This document shows, in pieces, positions 1 through 8,916 of a stretch of 64,000 bases of DNA (position 1 is its first letter; each line of letters begins with the position of its first letter). Under the pieces are notes generated by a model, which searched no databases, was not told where the DNA came from, and worked only from the letters and a program-made list of their open reading frames with translations. Made by a program: the position numbers and the translations under genes. The DNA is from Nocardia kruczakiae NBRC 101016 (GTDB taxonomy: Bacteria > Actinomycetota > Actinomycetes > Mycobacteriales > Mycobacteriaceae): assembly GCF_001612965.1 (NCBI RefSeq), contig NZ_BDBL01000041.1, forward strand, positions 1 through 64,000, read 5' to 3'.

Positions 1-1161
1 TGCGCCCGGCCCCCGCGATCCCGGCGCGCCGGGCGCGCCCTGCTCACCGCCCGGTCCGCCCTGGACCTCAGGGCGTTTCGGACCGCTCTGCCCGGCTGCG
101 GGCGGCGTGGCGCGAAGCTTCTCGGTGGCCGCCGGATCGGGCTTCTGAATCGGCAGGATCGTCGTCGCGTCGTCGGACGGGTTCGATATCGCGGGAAAGT
201 CTTGTGGCGCATCGGTTTCCGCGTCCGGCGCCGCAGCGTCCCGACCACTGTTCGCGCCGCCGGACTGCTGCGCCGGGCCGGACTTCGGGGTCTTCTCGCC
301 ATCCTTTCCGGACGAAACCCTGGGCAGTGCAACGGTTTTCGACTCGTCGGTACCGGTGCCGTTCTCGTTCGCGGCAGCGTTCGGCGCCTTCGAGCCCGGC
401 GCGGCGGCACGTGCGGCATCGGCGGCGCTCTGACCGACTGCGGCACCTTCGGTGCCCCCGGCCTTCGCGGCGCCCGCAGCCTTCGCACCCGTCGCGGTGC
501 GCTCGGCATCGGGGGCGGCGGCCGGTTCGTTCGTCGTCGCTGGGCCGTTCGTGGCGCCAGACCCGGCAGTGCCGGCTGCTGCGTCGGACTTGCCGGATTC
601 CTCGGAGGTGGGGGCCTTGCCGGGCTCCCCGGGCTTGTTGCCGGATTCCGTGCGCCTGGGGATGGCGACCGTCTCGGCTTCGCCGGCCGCTGCACCGCCC
701 GCCGCGGTGCCCGCCTTTCCGGCGGCGCCCTTCTCGGCACCGGCCGGCTCGGCGGGTTCGCCACCGTCGCTCGCCTTCGAGCCGGGAGCGCCGGCGGCCG
801 GCTTGCCGGAACCGGCACTACCGGAACCGCCGGACTCCGCGCCGGGAGTGTCCGGACCGGGCTTGTCGCCCGCACCGGAATTCGGCTGGGCCGCCGCGTT
901 TTTCGCCCCCGGTGCGCGAATGACCCGAGTTTGCGCCGACGGTGACGGCATGGGTGCGGTGGGCGCGGCGCCGGGCAGTTGATCCCGGGAGATGCGCTGG
1001 GTACGGTCCGGGGCGCCGGTGTGCGGTTCGCGGCCGGAAGCAGGCCCGCCCTGGGCGCCGAGCTTCGCCGGTCCGTCCGGACCCGCACCGGATGCAGCCT
1101 GACGCGTACGGTCGCCGGAGGCGCCCTGGTGCGGCTTCTGATCGTCGTTCGGGTCGGACAC
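1..1161 (-). CDS. Pro/Ala/Gly-rich low-complexity protein (C-terminus outside window); probable Rv0361-type membrane protein
   Basis: An open frame of 387 codons runs from a GTG at 1161 to the window edge without a stop. The visible part is almost wholly disordered: rich in Ala, Gly, Pro, Glu, Lys, Ser and Thr, with no membrane segment and no fold I recognise. Short motifs recur within it, namely ETVAIPR, KTVALPR and TTILPIQKP. Its position and direction next to the DUF3151 gene match Rv0361 (a membrane protein) of M. tuberculosis, so this may be a long cytoplasmic tail before a membrane anchor beyond base 1. That is inference. A tail this long is unusual. Product function is unknown. Confidence 0.6.
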   Translation of the reverse strand, partial: MSDPNDDQKPHQGASGDRTRQAASGAGPDGPAKLGAQGGPASGREPHTGAPDRTQRISRDQLPGAAPTAPMPSPSAQTRVIRAPGAKNAAAQPNSGAGDKPGPDTPGAESGGSGSAGSGKPAAGAPGSKASDGGEPAEPAGAEKGAAGKAGTAAGGAAAGEAETVAIPRRTESGNKPGEPGKAPTSEESGKSDAAAGTAGSGATNGPATTNEPAAAPDAERTATGAKAAGAAKAGGTEGAAVGQSAADAARAAAPGSKAPNAAANENGTGTDESKTVALPRVSSGKDGEKTPKSGPAQQSGGANSGRDAAAPDAETDAPQDFPAISNPSDDATTILPIQKPDPAATEKLRATPPAAGQSGPKRPEVQGGPGGEQGAPGAPGSRGPGA

Positions 1162-1349
1162 GCGCTACCCCTTGCTCACTATCGGCTGTCGGTCGTCGAC
1201 TGTCGGTCTCAGACGGCCAGCCTAATGGGGTCGGGGCGCGTAGGAGGCGGCAGACGCGCAACCACATAAGTGCTCGCCCTCGCCGACCGGGGCTCGGCAT
1301 CGGCCCGGCGCACCCGCTGCCCGGCGAGCCGCTGCGGTGGCGGTGCACA

Positions 1350-1817
1350 ATGAAGCCCATGACCTCCTTCGGTGATCTGCTCGGACCGCAGCCGGTATTG
1401 CTTCCCGAAAACACGGAAGCCGAACAGGCGCTGCTGGACAATCAGGACCCGGTCCAGGTCGCCGCCGCGCATCCGACGGCCTCCGTGGCCTGGGCGCAGC
1501 TGGCCGAGGATGCGCTCGACCGCGCCGGCATCGTGGGTGCGCCCGAGGGCCAGGCCGAGGTGACCCTCGATGTGGTGGCGGCCTACGCCTTCGCCCGCAC
1601 GGGCTACCACCGGGGCCTGGACCTGCTGCGCCGCAACGGGTGGAAGGGCTTCGGCCCGGTGCCGTGGAGCCACGAACCCAACCAGGGTTTCCTCCGTGCG
1701 GTCGGCGCACTCGCCCGGGCCGCCCAGGCCATCGGTGAGAGCGACGAATACGCCCGCTGCCTGGATTTGCTCGAGGATTGCGATCCCCGTGCCGCCGCCG
1801 AACTCGGTCTGGACTGA
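1350..1817 (+). CDS. DUF3151 family protein (Rv0360c-like)
   Basis: A 155-residue protein beginning MKPMTSFGDLLGPQPVLLP, which matches the start of the mycobacterial DUF3151 family. It is alanine-rich, helical and soluble, with a conserved middle reading RTGYHRGLDLLRRNGWKG. No catalytic motif is visible and the biochemical role is unknown. The ATG at 1350 was chosen because the family starts about three residues before the TxFGDLLG motif. No Shine-Dalgarno sequence precedes it, so it may be leaderless. It diverges from the low-complexity gene on its left, as Rv0360c and Rv0361 do in M. tuberculosis. Confidence 0.85.
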   Translation: MKPMTSFGDLLGPQPVLLPENTEAEQALLDNQDPVQVAAAHPTASVAWAQLAEDALDRAGIVGAPEGQAEVTLDVVAAYAFARTGYHRGLDLLRRNGWKGFGPVPWSHEPNQGFLRAVGALARAAQAIGESDEYARCLDLLEDCDPRAAAELGLD

Positions 1818-1888
1818 GACTGGCCGGCACGGAACGGTTCGCGACCGCCATCACCGTCGATGCGGTTCGCGACAGCGGTAGACAACGT

Positions 1889-2983
1889 ATGCGCAATGGA
1901 TGGGTGCGTCTGCGCCGATCCGCGCTTCCGATCTTCCAGTGTGCGGTGGGCGCGGCCCTGTCCTGGTTCGTCGCCCACCGGTTGGTGGGACATCCACAAC
2001 CGTTCTTCGCGCCGATGGCCGCGGTCATCTCGATCGGCGTGTCGTTCGGTGCGCGTCTGCGCCGATCGGTGGAACTCGTCGGCGGTGTGGCCGTCGGGAT
2101 CGGGATCGGCGACTTCTTCATCGGACAGGTCGGAACCGGTGCGTGGCAGATCGCACTCGTCGTCGGCGTGGCGATGGCGATCGCGGTATTTCTCGACAGA
2201 GGTGCGGTCATCCCGATGCAGGCCGCCAGTTCGGCGGTGCTGGTCGCCACGTTGATGCCGCCGCATACCGGCGGAGGGCTCAACCGCATGGTCGACGCGC
2301 TGGTCGGTGGGTTCGTCGGCGTCGTGGTGGTGGCCGCGATTCCGCTGCACCCGGTGCGCCGGGCCCGGCAGCAGGCCGCCGATATCCTCACCGTCCTGGG
2401 TGCGGCGCTGACCGAATGCGCCGACGGCCTCCACGAGCAGAATGCGGAGAAGGTGCGCGACGCACTGCATTCCGTGCGCGGTACGCAACCGCAGATCGAC
2501 GGTCTGCGCAACGCGGTGGAGGGCGGGCGCGAGGTCAGCCGGATCTCGCCGCTGTACTGGAATTCCCGGCCGCGGCTGGAAGCGATCCGCGCGGCGGTCG
2601 ACCCGCTCGACAATGCCGTGCGCAATACGCGAGTGTTGTTGCGCCGCGCCCTGACTTTGGTCCGCGACGACGAAATCCTCGATCCCCGAATGATCGCCGA
2701 GGTCGAAGAACTGGGGCAGGCGGTGGAAGTGGTGCGCCGCTACATGGTTGCCGAACCCGGCGAACAGCCCGATGCCGCCGAGGCGACGCGTGTCCTGCGG
2801 CGGGTCGCGAAGGGCGCGACCAAGGATCTGGTCGAGGGCGCCGGCCTGTCCTCTCACGTGGTCTTCGCCCAATTGCGTTCCATCGTGGTCGATCTGATGC
2901 AGGTCTGCGGTATCAAACGCCTGTCGGCGATCGCGCTGCTGCCGCCCACCGTGCAGAACCCCTATGTGGCGCCGCAGGATTGA
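1889..2983 (+). CDS. FUSC/aromatic acid exporter-type membrane protein
   Basis: A 364-residue protein with about six membrane segments in its first 150 residues (roughly 13-30, 38-55, 62-78, 85-101, 106-121 and 135-151), followed by a long helical cytoplasmic part. This is the layout of the FUSC/ArAE family, whose members export aromatic acids or other small organic acids. The substrate here cannot be read from sequence. The frame is open further upstream, to 1778, overlapping the DUF3151 gene. I prefer the ATG at 1889, just before the first hydrophobic helix. It lies 71 bases after the DUF3151 stop and may be co-transcribed with it. Confidence 0.75.
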   Translation: MRNGWVRLRRSALPIFQCAVGAALSWFVAHRLVGHPQPFFAPMAAVISIGVSFGARLRRSVELVGGVAVGIGIGDFFIGQVGTGAWQIALVVGVAMAIAVFLDRGAVIPMQAASSAVLVATLMPPHTGGGLNRMVDALVGGFVGVVVVAAIPLHPVRRARQQAADILTVLGAALTECADGLHEQNAEKVRDALHSVRGTQPQIDGLRNAVEGGREVSRISPLYWNSRPRLEAIRAAVDPLDNAVRNTRVLLRRALTLVRDDEILDPRMIAEVEELGQAVEVVRRYMVAEPGEQPDAAEATRVLRRVAKGATKDLVEGAGLSSHVVFAQLRSIVVDLMQVCGIKRLSAIALLPPTVQNPYVAPQD

Positions 2984-3291
2984 CGACACGGCGGTACCAG
3001 TAGTCGCCGAGCGGTCCGCGAGGCCGCCGGGTCCGGCTGCGCACGGCCATCGCGTTCGAATCGGGTAGTCGACTACTCGTGTCGCGGGGCGGCGTGGATC
3101 GTACGTTTGTCTCGACCGCGTCGACGAGGGGTGGCGCGGTCGGAAAACTTCGCGACGGATGCGACGTGCGGCCGTTTTGGTGTGCGGCCGACCGCGTAGG
3201 GGGCGGGCGCTCCGTCGCGAAGAGGGCCGCCCGGTTCCCGTTCGCCGGCGAATCGGACCGGAATCGGGCGCGCCCGCCGAAAACTCGCGTG
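2984..3291. other. 308-base gene-free stretch between convergent genes
   Basis: Neither strand has a convincing coding frame here. The stretch separates the ends of two converging genes. The one structured element I see is a perfect 12-base palindrome, GTAGTCGACTAC, at 3065-3076. No clear terminator hairpin with a T run is present. Confidence 0.5.
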
Positions 3292-4074
3292 TCAGCTCCA
3301 GAAGCGGGTCAGATAACTACCGATGGCCGCCCAGTCCGAGGGCACGCCCGACAGCTCGAACACCCAGTAGACGGCATCGAAGAACACCCGATTGAGCTCC
3401 GGCACCCACAGGATCGCGAGCAACAGCAGCAGCCCGAACGGCTTCACCTGATCCAGCGAACGCCGGGTCTGATAACTCAGCGACGGCTCCACGATCGCGT
3501 AGCCGTCGGTCCCCGGAATCGGCAGCAGATTCAGAATCGTCGCGGTGATCTGCAGAAACGCCAGGAAACTCAGGCCGAACCAGAAGGCGGCGTGGTCGTG
3601 GGTGGAGCCGGCGAACCGGACGATCACCAGCAGCACCACCGCGCACAACGCGTTGACCGCCGGACCCGCCGCGCTGATCGCGCGCTGGGTACGTGTCGAG
3701 AAGTTCTGCGTATTCAGATAGACCGCACCGCCGGGCAGCGCGAACCCGCCCAGCGCGATGAAGAAGATCGGCAGTGCGATCGACAGCAGCGGATGGCTGT
3801 ATTTCACCGGATTCAGCGTCAGGTATCCGCGCATCTGCACTTCACGGTCCCCGGCTCGATACGCCGTGTACGCGTGGCCGAATTCGTGCAGGCACACGCT
3901 GAGAATCCAGCCCGCCACCACGAAGACGAACACGCCGGCCTTGGCCCGGGTGGACAGCGGATCGGCATCCCACGCCAGTGCCCCGCCCAGGGCGGTGACC
4001 ACGACGATCAGCAAGAAGATCGGACTCGGGCCGGTCCCTCGGCGGTACTCCCGGGCGCCTACGTGGTTACGCAA
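3292..4074 (-). CDS. Site-2-protease-like M50 family membrane metallopeptidase (Rv0359-like)
   Basis: A 260-residue integral membrane protein with the two M50 signatures: zinc-binding HEFGH at residues 63-67 and NLLPIPGTDG at 182-191, whose Asp is the third zinc ligand. Members cut substrates inside the membrane; the substrate is unknown. There is no PDZ domain, which places it with short rhomboid-like site-2 proteases of the Rv0359 type. The start is a TTG at 4074 preceded by GGAGG seven bases away; no ATG or GTG is better placed. It follows the next gene upstream by 60 bases on the same strand, so the two probably form an operon. Confidence 0.85.
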   Translation of the reverse strand: MRNHVGAREYRRGTGPSPIFLLIVVVTALGGALAWDADPLSTRAKAGVFVFVVAGWILSVCLHEFGHAYTAYRAGDREVQMRGYLTLNPVKYSHPLLSIALPIFFIALGGFALPGGAVYLNTQNFSTRTQRAISAAGPAVNALCAVVLLVIVRFAGSTHDHAAFWFGLSFLAFLQITATILNLLPIPGTDGYAIVEPSLSYQTRRSLDQVKPFGLLLLLAILWVPELNRVFFDAVYWVFELSGVPSDWAAIGSYLTRFWS

Positions 4075-4134
4075 GCTGCCGCCTCCGGGGCCGTCGTCCG
4101 TACCGCACTACTCGCCGAGCCGGGAAGGGATAGG

Positions 4135-4794
4135 TCATCGCACCAGCAGCCAGGGCTCGTGATGACGGTAGAAACTCGACCGCGGCACGGTGCGATCGGC
4201 GGCGATGCCGTCGCGGGTCACCGCGGCGCCCGGTGAACCCAGCTGTACGGCACGCCCGGCCACCCAGCGCTTCTTACCCCAGCCGCGCTGCACCGTCGCG
4301 CGCACGCCCGGCATCTCGAGTGTCGGCGAAACATGCAGTGCCGCAACCTTTCCGGTGAACAACCGGACTTCGTCGACGTAGGCCTCACCCTCGAGTTTGC
4401 CGCCGTCGCGGCCGGTGATCGTAGCCCGGCCGACCAGGACGGTACCGGTCTCGTCACGAATCAGGGGCGTCGGCTCGGGCCGGCCTTCCAGCGCGCGTTT
4501 GGCGGCGTGCGAGCCCGTCCCGGTCTGATAGGCGCGGGAACCGTAGGTGCGATCCACCGGCACGTAGCCGATCTCGACGGCCAGCCGTTCGGTGCGCAGC
4601 AGATGGGTGAGCACCGCGGCCAGACCGGCGTCCTCGCCCAGCACGATCAGTCGCGGCTGGTTGTCGGCGGCCAGCACCGGAAGCAGTTCGTCCAGTTCGG
4701 AGGTCTCGGGGATCGCCGTGGTCTGGGTAGTGGGCAGCGACGCGAGCGCGATGGGCACGGGAGCGCCGTTGCAGCGGAGAACATGAGTACTCAA
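4135..4794 (-). CDS. Conserved hypothetical protein (Rv0358-like), TTG start
   Basis: A 219-residue soluble protein. The N-terminal half contains a possible nucleotide-fold strand and turn, RLIVLGEDAGLAAVLTHLLR, and a conserved VPVDRTYGSRAYQTG segment. The C-terminal half looks like a beta-rich domain (DETGTVLVGRATITGRDGG). No known catalytic motif is visible, and its role is unknown. The frame is open up to 4965, but the best start is the TTG at 4794, preceded by GAGGAGGG about ten bases away. This agrees with the roughly 215-residue length of the mycobacterial homologue. It is conserved beside the M50 protease and purA. Confidence 0.7.
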   Translation of the reverse strand: MSTHVLRCNGAPVPIALASLPTTQTTAIPETSELDELLPVLAADNQPRLIVLGEDAGLAAVLTHLLRTERLAVEIGYVPVDRTYGSRAYQTGTGSHAAKRALEGRPEPTPLIRDETGTVLVGRATITGRDGGKLEGEAYVDEVRLFTGKVAALHVSPTLEMPGVRATVQRGWGKKRWVAGRAVQLGSPGAAVTRDGIAADRTVPRSSFYRHHEPWLLVR

Positions 4795-5093
4795 CTGCCG
4801 AACACCCTCCTCGGACCTGCCAACGCCATCGCCCTCGCTGCCTACCGGGCGCACCCCTGCCGGGACGCCTCCGCAGGCCACTGTAATCGGCTCGGGCGGT
4901 CGGCGCGCTCTCCGCTGCGCCGCGCGGGGGAGGAGGTGGCTGGTTGGGGCACGAATTGTGTCCACTAGACTGTCCCTCCGGCCACCGCCACATGGCGCGA
5001 GCGACGGGCCTCGGGAGCGCCGTCATCGGGCTCTGCAACGGCAGGTAGCTGCAGCGTCGCCGATGCTGCGTGTCGACACCGTAGGAGACTCCC
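4795..5093. other. Divergent intergenic region upstream of purA
   Basis: This 299-base region carries the ribosome binding site of the TTG-started gene on its left and the purA promoter on its right. A possible sigma-A promoter for purA is TTGGGG at 4944-4949, a 16-base gap, and TAGACT at 4966-4971. That would give a leader of about 115 bases. I see no known riboswitch in the leader. Confidence 0.35.
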
Positions 5094-6383
5094 ATGCCGG
5101 CAATCGTGCTGATCGGCGCCCAGTGGGGCGACGAGGGTAAGGGCAAAGCTACCGATCTGCTCGGCGGCCGCGTCCAGTGGGTGGTCCGCTACCAGGGTGG
5201 CAACAACGCAGGTCACACGGTGGTTCTGCCGAACGGCGACAATTTCGCGCTGCATCTCATCCCGTCCGGCATTCTGACGCCGGGCGTCACCAACGTCATC
5301 GGCAACGGTGTCGTCATCGATCCGGGTGTGCTGCTCGACGAACTCGCCGGACTGGAACAGCGCTCGGTGGACACCACCCGGCTGCTGCTCTCGGCCGACG
5401 CGCACCTGATCATGCCGTACCACGTGGCCATCGATAAGGTCACCGAACGCTTTCTGGGCAACAAGAAGATCGGTACCACCGGACGCGGCATCGGCCCCTG
5501 CTATCAGGACAAGGTCGCCCGCGTGGGCGTGCGCGTCGCCGATGTGCTGGACGAGAAGATCCTCACCCAGAAGGTCGAAGCCGCACTGGAATTCAAGAAC
5601 CAGGTGCTGGTGAAGATCTACAACCGGCGCGCACTCGACCCGCAGCAGGTGGTCGACGAGGTGCTGAATCAGGCCGAGGGCTTCAAACACCGCATCAGCG
5701 ACACCCGGCTGCTGCTCAACCAGGCCCTGGAGAACGGCGAGACCGTTCTGCTGGAGGGCTCGCAGGGCACCCTGCTCGACGTCGACCACGGCACCTATCC
5801 CTATGTGACGTCGTCGAATCCCACCTCCGGCGGCGCCGCGGTGGGCGCGGGCGTGGGACCCAACAAGATCACCACGGTGCTCGGCATCCTGAAGGCCTAC
5901 ACCACGCGCGTCGGCTCCGGGCCGTTCCCGACCGAACTGTTCGATCAGTCCGGCGAATATCTCGCCAAGACCGGCGGCGAGGTCGGCGTGACCACCGGCC
6001 GCGCCCGCCGCACCGGCTGGTTCGACGCGGTGATCGCGCGCTACGCCACCCGGGTCAACGGCATCACCGACTACTTCCTCACCAAACTGGATGTGCTGTC
6101 GAGCCTGGACCGGGTGCCGATCTGCGTGGCCTACGAGATCGACGGCGAGCGGGTGGAGCAGATGCCCACCACGCAGACCGAATTCCACCACGCCAGGCCC
6201 ATCTACGAGGAGATGCCGGGCTGGTGGGAGGACATCTCCGGGGCCCGCAGCTTCGAGGATCTGCCGGCCAACGCGCGCGCGTACGTCGAACGGCTGGAGG
6301 AGCTCTCCGGCGCCCGCGTGTCCTGCATCGGTGTCGGGCCCGGCCGCGACGAGACGATCGTCCGTCACGACATCCTGAAGTAG
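5094..6383 (+). CDS. purA: Adenylosuccinate synthetase
   Basis: A full-length 429-residue PurA, which joins IMP and aspartate at the cost of GTP in the first committed step to AMP. The GTP-binding loop WGDEGKGK spans residues 11-18 and supplies the catalytic Asp13. Further family motifs follow: GTTGRGIGPCYQDK, EGSQGTLLDVDHGTYPYVTSS, and the C-terminal GPGRDETI. The ATG at 5094 follows GTAGGAGAC at good spacing. It diverges from the Rv0358-like gene, and its end is only 15 bases from the end of the converging regulator. Confidence 0.98.
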   Translation: MPAIVLIGAQWGDEGKGKATDLLGGRVQWVVRYQGGNNAGHTVVLPNGDNFALHLIPSGILTPGVTNVIGNGVVIDPGVLLDELAGLEQRSVDTTRLLLSADAHLIMPYHVAIDKVTERFLGNKKIGTTGRGIGPCYQDKVARVGVRVADVLDEKILTQKVEAALEFKNQVLVKIYNRRALDPQQVVDEVLNQAEGFKHRISDTRLLLNQALENGETVLLEGSQGTLLDVDHGTYPYVTSSNPTSGGAAVGAGVGPNKITTVLGILKAYTTRVGSGPFPTELFDQSGEYLAKTGGEVGVTTGRARRTGWFDAVIARYATRVNGITDYFLTKLDVLSSLDRVPICVAYEIDGERVEQMPTTQTEFHHARPIYEEMPGWWEDISGARSFEDLPANARAYVERLEELSGARVSCIGVGPGRDETIVRHDILK

Positions 6384-6398
6384 CGAAAACGTTCGGGC

Positions 6399-7889
6399 TC
6401 AGTAGCAGGTGAGCGGCGCCAACGGTTCGGTGGCGTGCGGGGTCAGCGACGCGTAGGTCGCCGCGATCGACTTCACCGCCACCCGCAGATCGGATTCGGT
6501 GTGGGTGAACGGGATTCGCAGAAAACGTTCGAACGCGCCCTGGACTCCGAAGCGCGGCCCGGCGGCGAGCAGCACACCGTGATTGGGCGCGGTGGCGGCG
6601 AGGGCGGTCGAGACGGGAGCCGGTAGCTGCACCCAGATCGACATACCGCCGCGGCCGGGACTCACCTGCCAGTCGGGCAGCTCCTCGGACAGGGCCTCGA
6701 GCAGGGCGGCGCGACGGCTGTGGAGCTGTTCGCGGCGTTGTTCGAGGATCACGTCCGCATGGTCGAGCAGATAGCCGGTGGCCAGCTGATCCATCACCGG
6801 CGTGCCGAGGTCCACCGTGGACCGGGTGCCGAGCAGTTTCGCGATGAGCGACTGGTTGGCCCGGATCCAGCCGACGCGCAGGCCGCCCCAGAACGACTTG
6901 GACGCCGATCCGATCGTCACGATTTCCGATCCGCGCGCGAAAGCGGCTGCCGGAGGGGGCGTTTCGCCGTCGAGCTGCTGATCGACCATGGACTCGTCGA
7001 CGATCACCGTCATCCGGGTCTCGCGGGCGATCGCGGCCAGTTCGGCGCGGGCGTCGGCGCTCATCAGCAGGCCGGTCGGATTGTTGAAGTCCGGCACCAG
7101 GTAGGCGGTACTGGCGGCGGTTTGCCGTGCGGCACTGCGGATTCCGTCGAGGTCCCAGGCGGTCTCCGGTTGTTCGGGGCGCAGTGGCACGGGGACGGGC
7201 CGGGCGCCGACGTCGCGGATCGCCTCGATCGCATTGGGATAGGTCGGGTGGTCGATCAGGACGCGTTCGGCGGGTGCGGTGAGCACATTGAGCAACAGCC
7301 GAAGTCCGTGCTGCGCACCGAGAGTCACCAGAATCTGATCCGGTTCGGTGGGCAGGCCGCGTTCGGTGTAGCGGCGCGCGAGCATCTCACGCAGCGGCAG
7401 TACGCCCACCGGATCCATGCCGTGGGTGCCTAGGTAGATCGGAAGTCCCTGCAGTGCGGCGGAATACGCGTCGTTCATCTGCGGGGGCGCCGACATCGCG
7501 GCGTAGGTGAGGTCGATGGTGGGCTGCGCGGTCGGCGACATCACCGCCAGAATGCTGCGGGCCGGTTTGGTGCCGTCGTGTGCGACATCGGAGGGCAGGG
7601 CCACCGTGCTGCGCGAGCCCTGCCGGCTGATCAGATAGCCGTGCTCGCGCAGCAGCGCGTACGCGGAGGTGACCGTGGTGCGGCTGACACCCAGCGCCGT
7701 CGCCAGATCGCGTTCGCTCGGCAGGGCGATCCCCAGTGGGGCGCGGCCGTCGTGGATCAGCAGGCGAATACTCTCCGCGAGCGCCAGATATGCCGGGCGG
7801 GCGCCGCGGCGAGCGGCGCCGGATTCGTCGTGCCGCCAGCGGCCCAGGTCGCGGGTGAGGGTGGCCGCACTGATCACGCGTATCGCCAT
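6399..7889 (-). CDS. MocR-type GntR regulator with aminotransferase-like domain
   Basis: A 496-residue fusion regulator. An N-terminal GntR winged helix (about residues 32-97, with LPSERDLATALGVSRTTVTSAY) is joined to a class I aminotransferase-like domain. NNPTG lies at 269-273 and the PLP-binding lysine is K331 in SASKSFWGGLRVGW. Such proteins sense pyridoxal phosphate or an amino-compound adduct and are not normally aminotransferases. The frame stays open far upstream, but the ATG at 7889 sits just before the DNA-binding domain. It diverges from a small gene at 7952, its likely target. It resembles the YczR subgroup; the usual YczE membrane partner is absent. Confidence 0.85.
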   Translation of the reverse strand: MAIRVISAATLTRDLGRWRHDESGAARRGARPAYLALAESIRLLIHDGRAPLGIALPSERDLATALGVSRTTVTSAYALLREHGYLISRQGSRSTVALPSDVAHDGTKPARSILAVMSPTAQPTIDLTYAAMSAPPQMNDAYSAALQGLPIYLGTHGMDPVGVLPLREMLARRYTERGLPTEPDQILVTLGAQHGLRLLLNVLTAPAERVLIDHPTYPNAIEAIRDVGARPVPVPLRPEQPETAWDLDGIRSAARQTAASTAYLVPDFNNPTGLLMSADARAELAAIARETRMTVIVDESMVDQQLDGETPPPAAAFARGSEIVTIGSASKSFWGGLRVGWIRANQSLIAKLLGTRSTVDLGTPVMDQLATGYLLDHADVILEQRREQLHSRRAALLEALSEELPDWQVSPGRGGMSIWVQLPAPVSTALAATAPNHGVLLAAGPRFGVQGAFERFLRIPFTHTESDLRVAVKSIAATYASLTPHATEPLAPLTCY

Positions 7890-7951
7890 AGGGGCCAGTA
7901 TCCGGGTAGTGGCTATTTGATTCAAGTCCAGATGCGGGCAGGCTGGACCAC

Positions 7952-8200
7952 ATGTTCTCGGGTATCGCCGCTCTGCCGGTCGTCGCGGTCGTTCTCCTGG
8001 CCGCCTATCGTTATGCCACCGGATCCGGGCGCCGGGTCGTCGCCCTGTTCGATCGGTATCGTCCCAACGCGCCGATGGCGGATTGGTCGCTGCGCGAGGT
8101 GGAGTGTCGCGATCCGGCCCGGGAACTCGCGGCCCTGCGGGGTCGGCAGACCTGTGTGGCACGGGACCGGTCGGCGAATCGACCGCCTGTGGTGCCCTGA
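7952..8200 (+). CDS. Small hypothetical protein with N-terminal membrane segment
   Basis: An 82-residue protein with one hydrophobic stretch near the N-terminus (about residues 3-18) and a basic, Arg-rich remainder containing two cysteines. Codon use is strongly G/C in third positions, like neighbouring genes, which supports coding. I do not recognise a family. It faces the MocR regulator with 62 bases between starts, so it may be controlled by it. No strong ribosome binding site precedes the ATG. Confidence 0.55.
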   Translation: MFSGIAALPVVAVVLLAAYRYATGSGRRVVALFDRYRPNAPMADWSLREVECRDPARELAALRGRQTCVARDRSANRPPVVP

Positions 8201-8283
8201 CCGTCGGAGCGGCATCAGTCCAGTCGAGTGATACTGGACTGCAATTGCCGGGGATGTCGGACCCTCGGTGCACACTGTGGGGT

Positions 8284-8907
8284 ATGTCTGCGGGCAAGCT
8301 GTCCTCGGTCGCGGTGACCGAATTCGATACCGCCATCGGCCGATGTGCGATGGGGTGGACCGATGACGGTGTCGTGCGGTTCCAGCTGCCGGAGGTCGTC
8401 GTCCGCGGTCCCGAGCCCGCTCGGCCGTCGGCCTCCGAACAGGCCTCGGATGCCGGCGCCCGCACGGCCGGCATGTTGCGCCGAGGTGTGGACGCGATCG
8501 CCGCCGAGCGGGTTCGCGTCGTCGAACCGTCCGGCGGGATGGCCGAGGCGATCCGGGCCATTCGCGCGCATCTGACCGGGGAGCTCGACGATCTGCGGTG
8601 GATTCCGGTGGACTACCGCGCCCAGCCGGAATTCCATCGCGCGGTGTACGACATCACGCGCACCATCGGCCCCGGACACACCCTCACCTACGGCGAGGTC
8701 GCCGCCCGGGCCGGGGCGCCCGGCGCGGCCCAGGCCGTCGGACAAGCCCTGGGCCGCAATCCGATTCCGTTGATCGTGCCCTGCCACCGTGTGCTGGCGG
8801 CCGACCACGGGCTGCACGGCTTCTCCGCGCCGGGCGGCATCGTGACCAAGGCCAGGCTGCTCGAAATCGAACGCACCTCGGGATTCGGCGAACCGACCCT
8901 GTTCTAG
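8284..8907 (+). CDS. ogt: Methylated-DNA-[protein]-cysteine S-methyltransferase
   Basis: A 207-residue DNA repair protein that takes the alkyl group from O6-alkylguanine onto its own cysteine. The active-site motif PCHRV is at residues 166-170 with acceptor Cys167. The preceding helix-turn-helix GEVAARAGAPGAAQAVGQALGRNP binds DNA. The N-terminal half (about 1-100) is only loosely like the Ogt N-domain. The ATG at 8284 was preferred over upstream in-frame codons because the protein then has family length. It follows the small 7952 gene by 83 bases. Confidence 0.9.
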   Translation: MSAGKLSSVAVTEFDTAIGRCAMGWTDDGVVRFQLPEVVVRGPEPARPSASEQASDAGARTAGMLRRGVDAIAAERVRVVEPSGGMAEAIRAIRAHLTGELDDLRWIPVDYRAQPEFHRAVYDITRTIGPGHTLTYGEVAARAGAPGAAQAVGQALGRNPIPLIVPCHRVLAADHGLHGFSAPGGIVTKARLLEIERTSGFGEPTLF

Positions 8908-8916
8908 ACGCCGGGG

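Noticed and set aside
202..982. Long Ala/Gly/Arg/Pro-rich plus-strand frames
   Set aside because: They are antisense shadows of the minus-strand low-complexity gene; that frame has the expected codon bias, a GTG start and no stops.
942..1349. N-terminal extension of the DUF3151 gene
   Set aside because: The extra residues are Arg-rich and unlike the family, which begins at the chosen start.
3065..3076. GTAGTCGACTAC palindrome as an operator
   Set aside because: It lies between two convergent gene ends with no promoter nearby, so a regulatory role has no support.
7890..8561. Upstream extension of the MocR regulator to 720 residues
   Set aside because: It runs antisense to the small gene and ogt, and the regulator's own DNA-binding domain starts right after 7889.
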